From Rhabditoides inermis (Eukaryota; Nematoda; Chromadorea; Rhabditida; Rhabditidae): a stretch of 64,000 bases of DNA. The stretch lies in the NCBI GenBank assembly GCA_963966185.1, contig CAWZYM010000300.1, forward strand, positions 739,001 through 803,000. Direction: 5' to 3'. This document shows positions 17,525 through 30,100 of this stretch, piece by piece. Below the pieces are notes generated by a model. That model made no database searches. It saw only the letters and a list, made by a program, of their open reading frames with translations, and was not told the DNA's origin. The position numbers and the translations under genes were made by a program. The first letter of the stretch is position 1; every line of letters starts with the position of its first letter.

Positions 17525-19415
17525 CTCGTTCAATGCCAGCACCGGCAGCTCCATCGTCACTCGGTTCGCGGTGGGCGGAGTGTTCAGACGGCGTCTGGAT
17601 TGATCAATAAATCAATAACCAATATCGATCAATACCTGTTGGGCATCTCGCGGGGGTTGTCGCTCCAGCGAGTGGTAGAGGGATCGCGATTCAACTGCTG
17701 GTCGTGCAAGGCAACCTGGGAGAGGAGCAAATAGAGAGAGAGAGAGAGAGAGAGATGCGACACACCGACTCTCCCACTCCGTTGCCCTCCCCGGAGAGAG
17801 TGATGCGAATGCGCTGCCGCCACAACCACCTGCAAAAATATGTATATCCAAATTGGAATCCTTCACAACAACAACAACAACAACAATCCCGTCCCAACTG
17901 ACTGGAAGTCTCCTCCGAGTAGTCTCTTGAACGCCGACCGGAAGTGTTCCTTTGGCAGCTTCCGCATCAGACACATGTAGCCCTCGGAACTGAAACGACA
18001 GTCAATCAATACAGTAACCCTCTTCCCCAATACAGTACCCCATGTGATCCATCCATCCATTCTCATAGCACGCAATTCTATTGCACGACACACTAAACAC
18101 GTGTTACGTTTCGGGTACGTTTCGTTGGGAGATACGTTTCGCCGACTCACCCCGCCGGATCCGTGTTGATGCCTATGACGGGCTTCTGTCGCGAACGGAT
18201 CTTACTCGCCGCCATCAGAAACGTACCGTCTCCGCCTGAAAAGAGTACCGTGTACCGTAGTCCAGTATAGCCAAACCTACCGTATCCCCATTTCAATCCC
18301 CCATTCTGTCGTACCTGCAGTGAGAATGGCGTCTGCCCATTCGACCGCCTGTTCGTCGTAGTCGAATCGCTGAACGACGCGAGACTCGATGCCTTCCTCA
18401 CTGAAAAGGGTACTGTAGCCAGAAAGGATATATTTGTATTCAAAACTCATCCAACTATGGCTGCATGTGTTCGTCGTAACATTCCCATTTCAAAGATCAC
18501 ATTACTGTTCGCAACAATGAACAAAACAAATTCAACTCTACACTCTTTCCGTTTTTATATGACATTGATGAACAACTAGATAACTCCGCACTTCAAACTT
18601 CACACAAACGATCCTGAATAGTAACCACATATAACACCAATTTTCCTCTATAAACAATAGTATGTCCTATCTTGTAGTAAAATACCCAATCAACAGTCAA
18701 CCACGTGTTTAAAAGTCTTCAAATGCACCAATTTCCAAGATCTCATCTGCAAATACTCGTTTCTCGAAGCACGTGTATCAAGTACACACAAAATACTCTA
18801 ATAACGATCTGTTCACTTCAACAACGTTTGTCTAGCAAAGATACCCATCTTTTCACGAAAATATTGTAAATAATCAATAAAATATACAATCTATAAATCA
18901 ATAACACGCACGCTAGTTCCGACTTGATTGTGTCGAGGTACTCATAGTGCTGCTGGTGCTTCAACCGAAGCATCGAGTAGTCCGAGCCGCGACGACGCAA
19001 CTGCAGAAATGTCTCGTAATACAACACACCATACACCACGCACAACAACATGCAAATCTCACCACGCCGCACAACTGGCCGCATATCTCACCATGTTCTC
19101 GAGTAGCTCCTCCTCCACTCCATCGTGCACCTTCTTCTCAAACTCGTAGCGAGTGATCTTGGACAGTATCAGTACCCGCCGAGGACGGAACACAGAGGTG
19201 TTTTCCTAAAAAAAAGATCATTGTCAAACGGTATATAAAATACTTAAAACACTAAAACCAAAAAAAACGTTTCCCGAAACTATCACTCATCACCAAATGC
19301 GACAGAACAACCAACCAACATACATAGAAAAACTTTTTAAACTGACCCCGCTCATGGCCCTCCTGCCCTGCTGGTATAGCGCGGATGCGAGGTGACGTGG
19401 CAGAGAAGCCCGCAT
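16437..19415 (-). CDS. NADK2: Mitochondrial NAD kinase 2
   Basis: Phosphorylates NAD to NADP in mitochondria. Fourteen exons: 19347-19415, 19092-19205, 18912-19000, 18315-18400, 18151-18235, 17903-17989, 17766-17829, 17636-17715, 17525-17594, 17331-17436, 17098-17180, 16841-16934, 16670-16782, 16437-16535. The product is 412 residues, a normal length. The first exon encodes an Arg-rich amphipathic leader (MRASLPRHLASALYQQ) typical of mitochondrial import. The ATP/NAD-kinase GGDGT motif falls at about residues 120-124. The family's LALNEVFVGES block is followed by the diphosphate-binding region with KQKSSG and CTGTGSTSW. The C-terminus has SFRFNDGAEAMM, as in animal NADK2. Three acceptors read GAG rather than CAG or TAG. 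A (CT)n(CA)n tract lies in the intron at 17437-17524. Confidence 0.95.
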
Positions 19416-21259
19416 AGAACCACTCCCACTCGCGCCTCCGCCGCCCCACTCACCCTCCTCCGACACGCAAACGGCACGCAGGCGACCACCAGAAACACAG
19501 TCAATCAATAGTCTATAAAGATTTCAATAACCTACTTCTCCTTCCGTTGACTCGAGTCCCTATAAGGGAAGACGACGGGGCACAGTCACTGGCGGATGAT
19601 GCGCAAGCGTCGGTGGAACAGTGCGGCAGCACAGCGCGGCGCCACAACTGAAACATGGGTACTGTAGCTAAGGGTACTGTTCTGTTTCCAATTATTCATC
19701 CCGAACACATACAATAATCACAATCACACCTGTGTGAGCATCGATCGCTTTCATGCAACGTTTTGGTGGGTTCAAAGGTTCAATACTGATGCGCATGCTC
19801 CTCTCTCTCTCCCTCTCTTTCTTTATGTTTCTCTTTCCTACTCTCATTTCTGCTGCAAAGCAGTTGTTCTGCTTCTCTGTGATCAAAAGTGATTAGAAGG
19901 GAACGAAGCAAACTGATAAACGTTCTTTGGTTCTTACATTCATGTGGTTCCAGCCATTAGATTCATTCGCTTCCTTGTGATAGTCCTTGTGTTAATGATA
20001 ACTAGTACTGGACAGTGCACCAATCAACATTACACTTATCACAGGCCGCTCACAGACGCATCTCGAAAACAATATAGCCAGACGCCAGACCAGACCGGCT
20101 ACAAGATAAATAGCCGGCTATCACACAAACACAATCACGCTGTCCGATTGACCCTCACAAATACCACGAATACTAATACTACTTACTTCAAAGTAATTCA
20201 ATATCAACAACTCACTTGCTGAAGCGGGTCCCACTTTACACGCATCTTCAATAGCGAGAATACGAAACTTTGTCGCAAGGCAGCAGACTATCAGTCGCTT
20301 CTCTCATCAACGATAAAATCGGAATGAGTGAGATGGTGATAGTGACAGCTGATATGGTTCCACCGCAGAGTAGAGACAGAATAGTGACCGGAGGGCAGCG
20401 AATGGTAGTGAGCAAGAAGCCTGCTCACTCACTCTCCCCTCTCTCACCACGCCCCGCCCCTTATCTCTCACTCGCATGATGCGGTTTCTCACGCATTCTT
20501 TTGCAGAAAACGGGGTGCCACGTGACTGCTGGCTGGCAAATACACGCAGTGAGTGAAACGAGACAGCAGGTTCACTCGAGAGACGCAGACCGCGCGGAGC
20601 ACATGAGACACGGGCTCCAGCACGCGACTCACATCTCTCTCTATCTCTCTCTCAAGGTCACCCGCCCGACAGAAACCAAAAAGTCAAAACTATTTGGAGG
20701 AAAATCAAGATAATCGAGCCATGATGAATCAACATGGTACAGTCGCATGCAAACGAGTACAGACATAGAACATGTATTTTATACATTCGCATAGAGGCGA
20801 TACACATCTGATTATTATGTACAATATATCATCAGGTCGTCGACGAATAGAAGTGTGTGATGTTAACATGTCTTCGCAAGAACCAACAAATATCGCCTTC
20901 TGAACACTCACTTATTGTCATCGGGTATTGAATGTGATTTTGGAAATCAATAGATCAATAACCGGGATGGCTTACATGCAAATGTGTGTGCGTACCGTAG
21001 AGATAAGTGGAATATAGTGAGAGGCGACTAGAACTACCATAGAATGTACAAGCGAAACAGAGGCACTGAAACCTGAGAGTTGCCATATAAAATACCGTAT
21101 GAGAAAGGAGTGGACACCAAAAGTACAGTATCCTCCGGAAACAAGATCAAGCAAGCAAGACAAGCGAGAGAGGGTACACAACCGAGAAGGGGAAAACCCG
21201 ACAGATATTATGACGAGTAAGGTTCGTACTACTACAGTACTCCTACCGTACCCTACTGC
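19416..21259. other. Spacer between NADK2 and IPPK
   Basis: Both flanking genes are on the minus strand. The right part is the 3' flank of IPPK and the left part the NADK2 promoter. Possible upstream 5' UTR exons of NADK2 lie around 19540-19660, where a TTTCAG acceptor is present, but no coding start can be supported there. Nothing else is convincing. Confidence 0.5.
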
Positions 21260-24200
21260 CTACACACAGGCTTTGTGTATAGTTGGAGTGGCCCGGATGA
21301 GACGGCAGCCCGTCTCGAATCGGGCGAACGCATTCACCAGGTTCTTCGGACTTTTCGGGTCCAGGTCCACGATCTGAAACACCACACTAATCAATCATTC
21401 AATCGATATACAGAAAACTCTGATGAACGTGGAAGTCAGTTTCTCCAAAGAATAAACTGTAGCAATTCCTGAGCTAGTATGATTCAAAAATACTTGTTGA
21501 ATATGGACGATTTGACATATACATCAACGAATATGTTCCAACACTACCACGTACACGTAACAATGATATAAAGAATCAATAAACGAGTCCAGTTTCCAGA
21601 CAACACCCACCTTGACGCTATACGCAAAGCACGTCTCCTTGCCCACTCTGGCCACGTTATGAGCAACTCGGTCAGCCTCCGAGGAGGGGACCAGACGGAG
21701 AGACAGCATCACCTAAGACACAACACAATGTACAATCATCAATAACAACAACCAACAACCGCATAGAGGTAGAAGGAGAAGAAACAGAGAGAAAGAGGGA
21801 GGGAGGAGAGAGAGGCAGAAGGGAGGGATGGATGACTGATGCGTACCGAGCAGTCCTTGATGGTTGCCGCGAGCAGGTACCTCTCCAGTGCCGCCACTTG
21901 CTCGCTCGCACCCGCCCGCGGGCCCACGCCGCTGCCCCACGCACGTTTCATATCACACTGCAATCATCTAGTAAACATAAACAAGCAGGCGTCAATTGTG
22001 GAACGTCTATTGTATCGGGCAACCACACGATACCGACCTGTTCCTTGTCGCTGAGTGCCTTCCAAATGGCGTGCGCCCGCACGATTCCGATATCGTCGTG
22101 GAGCTGCGCGCGAAGGATCTGCGAGAGGGAATCAGTCCCATTCCCTCACCCCCTCCCTCTCCACTCACCTGTGACAACACTCCCTCCTCCTTCAAACAGC
22201 CCTTCTCAGGCATCTCGGACAGACAAGAGTGGCCAGACAGGACGCACATCAACTGAAACAAACAAGTAAATACACAATAACAAACAACACTCACCGCCGA
22301 CACCAGCTCATCCACTCCCACCGCCTCCGCACCCGGACCGCCCATAGGAAACGCTCTGAAACTTCGTCAGTCAAGAAAGAGAGGGTAATTTAGAGAAACA
22401 CGTGGATAGTGGGAATAACAGGGATAGCCCCACTGTATGCTTCCTATCCTATCATTGTGATTGTCATGTCATATTCAGCAATAACGATAAACACTTGAAC
22501 TTGAACTTTGAACATGGATAGGATAGTCTCGGACCTGTGTCCGAGCTGGCTCCTCTCGAGGGCCGCCTCGTCGCTGTGCAACACATCGCCGTCCACGAAC
22601 AACCTGCAACGCGACGGTACAAATGGTCAATATGATCATGACCATCTCAACGTACCAGCATAACACATATAAGTTTCAACACAGCATAAATACCAACTGC
22701 AACACGTCGATAATAATACTGTCATTGGCTCACAATCAGGTTCTAGTTCCAATACTGTCACGTAAAATAAAATGCGCACCTCTAATAGGCTCGCACTTAG
22801 CTCAGGATTTTTCGTTGAAAACATTATCGTGGATTTTGACACTACCGTATACTAAACGAAATGCACTGCATACTGTTTCTGCCGTTCATATTTCTACTCA
22901 ACAGATACTCTCTAATTACCACGTGGCGTAGTGGTAACGCTCTTGCTTAGGAAGCAAATGTCCGCGGGTTCGATCTTGGGTACCCATGCAATATTTTGTC
23001 AAATTGAAAACATCATCGAAAAGGTTCTCATCGTTGTCTTATCACCCTGATGTCTCTCGTGAAAAGAGTAGCACTCATTTGCGGGCCCACTATAGACTTG
23101 TGAGAAGGTTCAACAACCTACCAACCCCCTCTCCCCCCACTTGCCTGAGGTTCCTGTGTGGGTCGTCGATGAGTGCGTCGATGGCCGCCCGCATCCTCTC
23201 CCTCTCCCCACTGAACAGATCCAGGGGACAGAAGTCGTACATATGAGAGAACACATCCGCCGAACGAGACTTCTCCAGCTGAAAACGACACAATACGGAG
23301 GAACCATTTCAAGATGCATCGAAGAGATCGAGATCGAGGATTAGTGAGCGCAATAACCAACATGCCAACGCCTAGCTGTGATACGTATTTCTACCAGAGT
23401 ACACAGCACTGTGTAATATGTACTTACGATAAACATTCACATACCATACATTCTACCGCATATGTATATTGGCACTACAATATAGAGCAGACGCCCAGTC
23501 AAGCAGCAAATTTAAGATTAAATAATCAATACATAAACCGAACCAATCCACCACGCGCACCTGCAGTATGCAGTTGTTGCAGTGGGGAAGCTCCACTCCC
23601 GGATGACACTGGTAGAAACCCTGCTTCGGCTTCAACTCAACCTGCAACGAGAGTAACTCCCTCTTTCTCCCTCCCTCTCTCCCTACCGTGATCGTAGGTC
23701 CGTGGTAGACGTGCATCTGCTTGGGAATGCGCGTCGCGTCCGGCATCTCCAGAGCCTGAATGATCACATCAAATTTACGAAAAAGTAAAACAATCATAAT
23801 TTGAGAATCATAACATTGAAAACTTAGGATATACAACTAACAAACCATTACGAATCATGCAAGTTAAGTTTCAACACACACACACACAACTCAAACGAGT
23901 GATAAACGATTACAATTCGTTTCCACTCCCACCCATGCTATCCAAACTAAACAAAACACACACACACACAAATTGAATGAAATTTAAGTGACCCGAATGC
24001 TAAGCTCTTTTATGACGTGACCACAGCACGGACCTGCATGTGCTCCACTCCCCTGGCAGTCTCGAGGGGAAGGAACGAGAGCTCCGCGGGCACCGCGCAC
24101 AGCTCACCCCACTCGGACACCTTGTAGTTCGGTGGCAGCGCCGGGATCTACAACAATCAACACATTAACTTCCTTTGTACAAAGTCGTTTGTGTGATTCA

Positions 24201-25019
24201 ATCATTGAAGTATCAACCACCAACAACAAACGCGTCAATACAGTTACAGCATCCCTCAATCGAGGCACCCAACTCCACCTTGGCGAGTTGGTGTACGTCT
24301 TGGACCCTCCAGTGGACGGTGCGTGGTGGGAGGAGGACGGCCGGGTCGAGCAGGGGCGCGATGTATGTCGACATGAAACACGACACCTGCAAGTGCAATC
24401 ATTCACATTGTTCAAATCTACATTGCGGTCACAGATTTATGATTGAACTACAACCTCAACGTTACGCAAAACAAGTCATATTACGAATACAACAACTACA
24501 ACGTTGACTTGTATTCGATTAACTCACTTATACAAATACCATAACAAAATCCACTCTACCTCGTCGCACTTGGCGGCCACGTTAAGCAGCCCCGACTTGC
24601 GAGCCTTCGCGAAACGCCACACGATTCTAGAATACGGTTAACATAATATTCATTCAATACATTGTATGTACAATAGTCGGTTCGCAGAAACGGAATAACG
24701 TGAAATGCATGTTTCGAAACGATATCTTATACGCGTATGGATCAACTACAACCTCAATTTGGTAAAGAAATATTCCAAAGACACCCACCTCTGTCCGGTG
24801 CGCTCATTCTTGGCGGAGATGACAATGTTCTTCCTGCCCTCGCCGCGGAAGCAGAACGCGCGGTACTCGCGCGGGTTAACAAACACACTGCAAGGAACCG
24901 CATATGAAACACGTTAACAGAACATTGTAATCGACGCACATGTGCTTTCCCTTGCCGGCCTTGGCGCTCTCGAGCTCATCTACCGCCGGCACAGCTTCGA
25001 GCTGTCTGTGTAACCGCAT
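21260..25019 (-). CDS. IPPK: Inositol-pentakisphosphate 2-kinase
   Basis: Makes inositol hexakisphosphate from Ins(1,3,4,5,6)P5 with ATP. Fifteen exons: 24940-25019, 24789-24887, 24560-24626, 24279-24386, 24034-24147, 23687-23755, 23561-23641, 23145-23278, 22535-22603, 22295-22355, 22169-22252, 22038-22118, 21847-21957, 21611-21712, 21260-21373. The product is 457 residues, close to the animal length. The nucleotide-binding GEGRKN sits at 42-47 and the family motif ELKPKQGF at 181-188. A Cys pair at 200/203 may belong to the structural zinc site. CPLDLFSG lies at 223-230, KDCS at 383-386, and a C-terminal DLDPK at 423-427 matches the conserved DLDLK region. The start is the first ATG downstream of a TATA box. 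Intron 8 (22604-23144) starts with GC instead of GT. Confidence 0.95.
22428..22513. repeat. Dispersed repeat with ACTTGA tail, copy in IPPK intron 9
   Basis: About 80 bases (cccactgtatgcttcctatc onward) match 36905-36992 closely and end in repeated acttga units. A short repeated tail of this kind is usual at the 3' end of LINE or SINE insertions. It lies in the intron between IPPK exons 9 and 10. Confidence 0.75.
22917..22986 (+). repeat. tRNA-like sequence (probable tRNA-derived SINE head) in IPPK intron 8
   Basis: Good RNA polymerase III boxes: TGGCGTAGTGG at 22924 fits box A and GGTTCGATC at 22968 fits box B, with tRNA-like spacing. A short anticodon-like arm carries AGG in its loop. The acceptor pairs at only about four positions and the T-stem is poor, so a working tRNA is unlikely. 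No CCA-flanking signals or T-run terminator were found directly after it. Confidence 0.5.
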
Positions 25020-25154
25020 AGGGTGCGCCTGGAATAGGAAAAATACTTGTCCACGACACGTATAACCGCGATATGCTAGCAATACTGCGACATACAAGAT
25101 AACAAGCCCGCGCTTTAGACGAGAAGTCGAGAAGCACCAGGGAAGGAAACGGAT

Positions 25155-25245
25155 GTGGGAACTTCCGGAACGCGCGATGGTCACAACTCTTATATGGGGA
25201 TGGACGTGAGAATGGAGCGAATTGTAGGGGGCGGGGTGCGGGCGA
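25155..25245 (-). promoter_or_regulatory. IPPK core promoter
   Basis: On the minus strand a CCGCCCC GC box (about 25228-25235) is followed by TATAAGAG (25187-25194) and an ETS-like CCGGAAGT (about 25160-25170). The start codon is about 170 bases downstream. The same layout is kept in the duplicated fragments near 46460-46570 and 57360-57470, where the box reads TATAAAAG. Confidence 0.55.
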
Positions 25246-25564
25246 GAGTAGAAGGGCAGTGCGCACGGGGACCACAGAACTTGCCATGGCTCGAATTGGG
25301 CGTGCGCCAGGCGACTAATACAATCAATCAGCACTCGTGATTTGACATGACTGTGACACAAGATACTTATAAACAAGTGAATCATACAAAACGGGATCCG
25401 CACGCCCGCCCCCGCCCACGGAAAATCCAAATACCATCGCGCCGGAATATCGTGATCGCTGACTATCGCTGACTAACAGCCGGATATGATAGCTGATTGC
25501 TAGGGTATAATAGGTGACTAATTGCTAGGGTATGATATTTTATCGAAAAATTTTAACACCATCT

Positions 25565-25620
25565 TTCTAGAATGTTCTTCAACCCACGTCGCGCACTTTC
25601 AGCGATGGAACATTCTAGAA
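25565..25620. promoter_or_regulatory. Pair of inverted, perfect heat shock elements
   Basis: TTCTAGAATGTTC (25565-25577) and its exact reverse complement GAACATTCTAGAA (25608-25620). Each holds three alternating GAA/TTC pentamers with 2-base gaps, the HSF1 binding pattern. They lie about 550 bases upstream of the IPPK start. In the duplicated copies the first site has lost pentamers and the second ends GAG. Confidence 0.6.
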
Positions 25621-26695
25621 CAAAAAAGGTGTCAAACATCATCATGCTGACTCAACGAATACTGCTACTGCTTTCCATTCTGCTGAGCATGAATGACATC
25701 ATACTCGTAATGATTCATCAACCGATCACCATTCATATTCAGGTGTGCCGCGAATAGACCGAGAGCGAAAAGCTAAACAAACGCGCCCCCGGAATCGAGT
25801 GAGTCAATCGACCGTATTCCATACGAAAATAGAACATAAAACCAAACAATTCGAAGAATCCAATATCCAGCCAAGAAAGAATGCACCAAGAAAAGCGCCA
25901 AAACATGCAGGAGAAAGGGAGCTGCGGGCCCGTCTTCGCTACAAATAATAGTGGGCGGGGCTTGCGTTGCGAATAGTGAGAGAGTGGGGGATCAATAGAT
26001 TCCCGCAATACGTAATTACGAAAATACGGCACTGCTTTGTTTTTTATGTGTCGTTCTAATTTCCGAGTACCGTATTCGTGTCATAAACTTGATGACTATA
26101 AAAGTAAATTGCCTTCCGAGTATCTATCTCTCCACGAAATGAGTGGCAGCAGTACACCCAGTACCTGTTTCAATTTGAAAAAAAGATGAATGCTCAATAT
26201 AAATATGAGTATGTCTTTCTCTTTGAAGACATTGGTTTTTTTCAATGAGACAATCCCACATGATGAAACCGTGTTGAAAAAGAAAATAGTAATAGGATAT
26301 ACTATATTCAACCAAACTTTCTTCGCCAAAGTCAAATCGTAGTTATTTCGTGCCTGTGAGTGTATATCTTTTCACAAACTCTTCATCTCAATAAAATAAC
26401 TTTTTATGCAAGTAAATGATTATGCTATATCTCACAATCACAGGAAACGGCTCATTCATGCAGTGACTCAACTTGATTCAATTGGCAAGACTCACATGCG
26501 TGTGTTGTCTCGATCTCTCTTGAGCCGCATTCAAGGCCAGACAAAACGAACGAATCAACCAAAAACATACAACGGGCGAAATAGACACAGAAACACCAAG
26601 TACTCGTCACAGATTCGAAACAACATCAAATGCAGAAGACGTGAGGGGTGTGGTGGACGGGTGGAAGGAGGGAAGACGTGGGTGGTGCTCGCCGC
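25621..26695. other. Spacer between IPPK promoter and the 3' end of ACAP
   Basis: Both neighbours are on the minus strand. A GTGGGCGGGGCTTGCG GC-rich element near 25951-25966 is kept in the duplicates. About 315 bases at 26230-26545 have no counterpart in the duplicated copies. No gene is seen. Confidence 0.5.
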
Positions 26696-27085
26696 TCACT
26701 GGCTTCCTCCCTTGGAGACCGCCGCGCGTCGAGTAATGTCGCTGATCACACTGTCTACCTACAACACACAGACTATCAAATGGATTCCCTTCGTATTCGT
26801 TAATAACTCTTCGTTAGGCGTACACCCCATAGGTATACGGTCATTACCGTACCCCTCTCTCCTACCGTACACCCACCGTCTCGTCCATGGGGTTGTTGAA
26901 CTCCTCGTTGAACTCGTCACGCATCGTGTGAACTCGGAAACTGAAAGTGACGTCATCTCTCTCCCGAAAAAAATCTACTGTGAGTCGTGAGGAAACGTGC
27001 AATTTTCTAGGCGCACGCACGGACATACATCCGATTGTCCCAGAGCTCTTATGAAAGCCATGTGGGCTGCCGATGGAAAACACAT

Positions 27086-27132
<47 letters not shown>

Positions 27133-30100
27133 CCCTTTTCTTTCTCCTTCCCACGCCATACATCTCCAGACATCAGAGTGCCACCGGCCGCCCACCGAGA
27201 TGTGATTACAAAGTAGCCCATGTTTTCGTGTTAGGGAAACAGTTGAAAACAGAGGGAGAATACGGAGATTCATCCAGGGGCACCGAACTCATTTCAATAG
27301 TCTCCTATAAATCCACATCATGTCTACTTCTTGCAAACAGGTGGATTTGTAAGCAATTAAGCTATTCGTAACATGTATTCACATGCATGTTAGGAGAATT
27401 ATATCCAGACTCCAGACATGCAGACGATTCCTTGTACGCTCCATTTGACTCATTTCATTTACATGCGGTCGACCGACATAACCACTCATTAACATAAGGG
27501 GCTTCCCCATAAGAGAACGCAGAGTATGTCAAACAACACGCTCAAGTCAGCATCAAAACAACGCGTATTATAACCCTTCTCTGAACAAGCAATGGAAACA
27601 TAGGAAAGAAGCCACTCTAATACAATTGCGTCTCTATTACAATTTTCCTCTAACTCTGCAATATAGGGCACCAAGTGAGAAGAAAATTTCACAAAGCATA
27701 AACCTGTTTTTAAAAAAAAGTTGATCTACTCACAGAGTGACAATGTCTGCGTGCTTTCCCTCGACTGCCATCTCGAGGGGAGTCAACCCGTCCGCATTCG
27801 AACCGGCCTTCTCCGCGCCGCGCTTCAACAACTGACACACCTGCCTGCAACACAACCACCACGTCATCCAGATTCCTAATGAGTAACAACGTGTTGTCAT
27901 CAACATCATTCTAGAAGTCGTGACCCACAGTGTGTTGCCCATGTGTGCAGCTAGATGGAGGGGCGTGTTCCTTCTCTCATCCAACACATTGATCTTGGCG
28001 CCGTTCAGAAGGAGGAACTCCACTGCCGCCGCCTGACCCTGAAATCAATTAATGTTTATCCGGAATCGTTAATCGTTATATCTGAATATGACAACACAAT
28101 GATCGAAGTAACTCTGCAAGGCCCTGAAACACTCTGTATCTGTATCGCTGCTCCTGCTCTTTTTCCGCAACTCTCATTAGTATATCAATCAAAAAAGAAC
28201 GTCTTCTAATAGCCAGCTTCCCCAGCTACCCACCTTCTCTACGGCCAGATGGAGGAGGCTCCTTCCTTCCCCGCCTGCCCCATCCGCCACTCCACCCACT
28301 CCATTCACATCCACACCGCCAGCCAGGGCAGAGAGGAGGGACAGCACGTCTCCCGAGGAGGCCGCAGAGAACGAGGCACACAGAGGGGGAGAGTCTGCAA
28401 GGGGAGGGTTAGGGAGAGGGGTAAAGATAGAGAGGGGGGAGGGAGAGAGGGAGGGAGGGAGGGAGGGAGAGAGAGAGAGAGAGAGATACTCACCTCCAAC
28501 GTCGTCCAGATCATTCACGTTGCCGTCACTTCCGCACGACGCGATTCGCGAGATCTCACCGGCTGGAAGAATCATATTTATTAGTCACATTCATTTTTTA
28601 ACATGCTATTAAAAGTGCGTAAACACACTACAGTCTCTCTTTCGCACGTGAAACATGTGTTCAAATAATTATAATGCCACTACCAGTTCCGTTGAAACAA
28701 TAAATTACCGTCAAGTCGCGAATACCAAAAGATCGTGAAGGAGAAACATATTTTGAGAATAATAAGACCAACAAAATCGCATTCACTAATCTATGGTTTT
28801 TCCACGCATTGCAATAGTAACATTTCGCTCATAGTACCACACCTCTGAAACCTATCATCAACGACACCAATCTCCACAGTTGGAATAAGCGCACTGACCC
28901 CTGTCGTCGTGTGGCTGCTCCCTCTCCCTGTCCGCCTTCTCCTTCTCAGCCTCCAAACCCTCCACGTCACCGAAAGAAGCAGAACGGTGCTCTGGAACAG
29001 ATAATACACACCCTCTTCACTACAATAATCCATAAGGGACCAGAGGAGAGAGGAGAGAGGAGAGAGGAAAGAGATATACAAATGAGAGAGAGAGAGGGAG
29101 GGAGAAAGATCCCATCCCACGGACCCTTGGTGATGCTCTTCTTGTTGATGAGTACGCTCTCTTTCCTCCGTCCCTCCATCGCCCTGGCCCTTCCCTCCGC
29201 CGCCCGCGCGAATCGACGCTCCACGTACTTGGCCTTGATCCACGCCTCACGAACCTGCAAGAGACTCTCTCTCTCTCTCTCTCTCCCTTTCTCTCTCTCT
29301 CTCTCTCTCTCTCTATTCCCCTCTACCCCCGCCCCCTCTAGCTACATCAATATGCGAATAATCCCACATGAAGAGTGCATACTGACCGGTCTGGCGCTGT
29401 CCGGGTATGCCATCGGGGGGACGACGTCTCTGGCAGGCAAATGTCGGAGAAACACTCCGTTCACTCTCTCGTTTCCCAGTGCACACAACACGTCGCGAAG
29501 CCCCGCGTCGATAGAGTCCATCACCAGAGAACGCACCTGCACACGGATCAGATCAATATCAAATCATTAATCAAAACCAGAACCTGGACATGTCTAACAC
29601 GTAAGATATACCTCTAATCTTCTGAGCACCACTGCCAAAATAAATACGTTTCAAACAGATCACACATACTTCATCCCCGACATTCCTCAATTATTTCTGG
29701 TAGTACTTACGCGGAAAAGTATAACCCAAATGTTTGAAAAACAATTTCTCTCCTACCTTACTCGTCTGCACTCCGAGCGATCGATGGATGCCCGAACACT
29801 CTATACAGATGACCACCTGGAAAGTAAACAAATAAACAACCAAGTAAACAACATGTAAACAAGTGAACAACCGACCCCCAGGTTGATGCTGGCCCACTTG
29901 GCGTCAGTGCAGCCGCAGTCGGCGCACCTGTCGTTGCCGGGCACCTTGCGGATCTGGAAGCAAACGAGTGAAATAACAACAATTGAACATAATATCTCAC
30001 ACAGGTTCAAGAATAACATCCCATGCGAGAAAAAGACGCTGACCTGTTCATACGCAGTGCCAGCCTTGTCGTCTCCATTCCTCGCCCCTGTCGACACTCC

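Noticed and set aside
19944..20222. 92-codon plus-strand frame starting with a hydrophobic, signal-like stretch
   Set aside because: It begins at GTG, not ATG, has low-complexity Asn/Thr sequence, and lies in a spacer without splice or promoter signals.
22917..22986. Functional tRNA gene (AGG anticodon)
   Set aside because: Acceptor and T stems pair poorly; kept only as a tRNA-like repeat.
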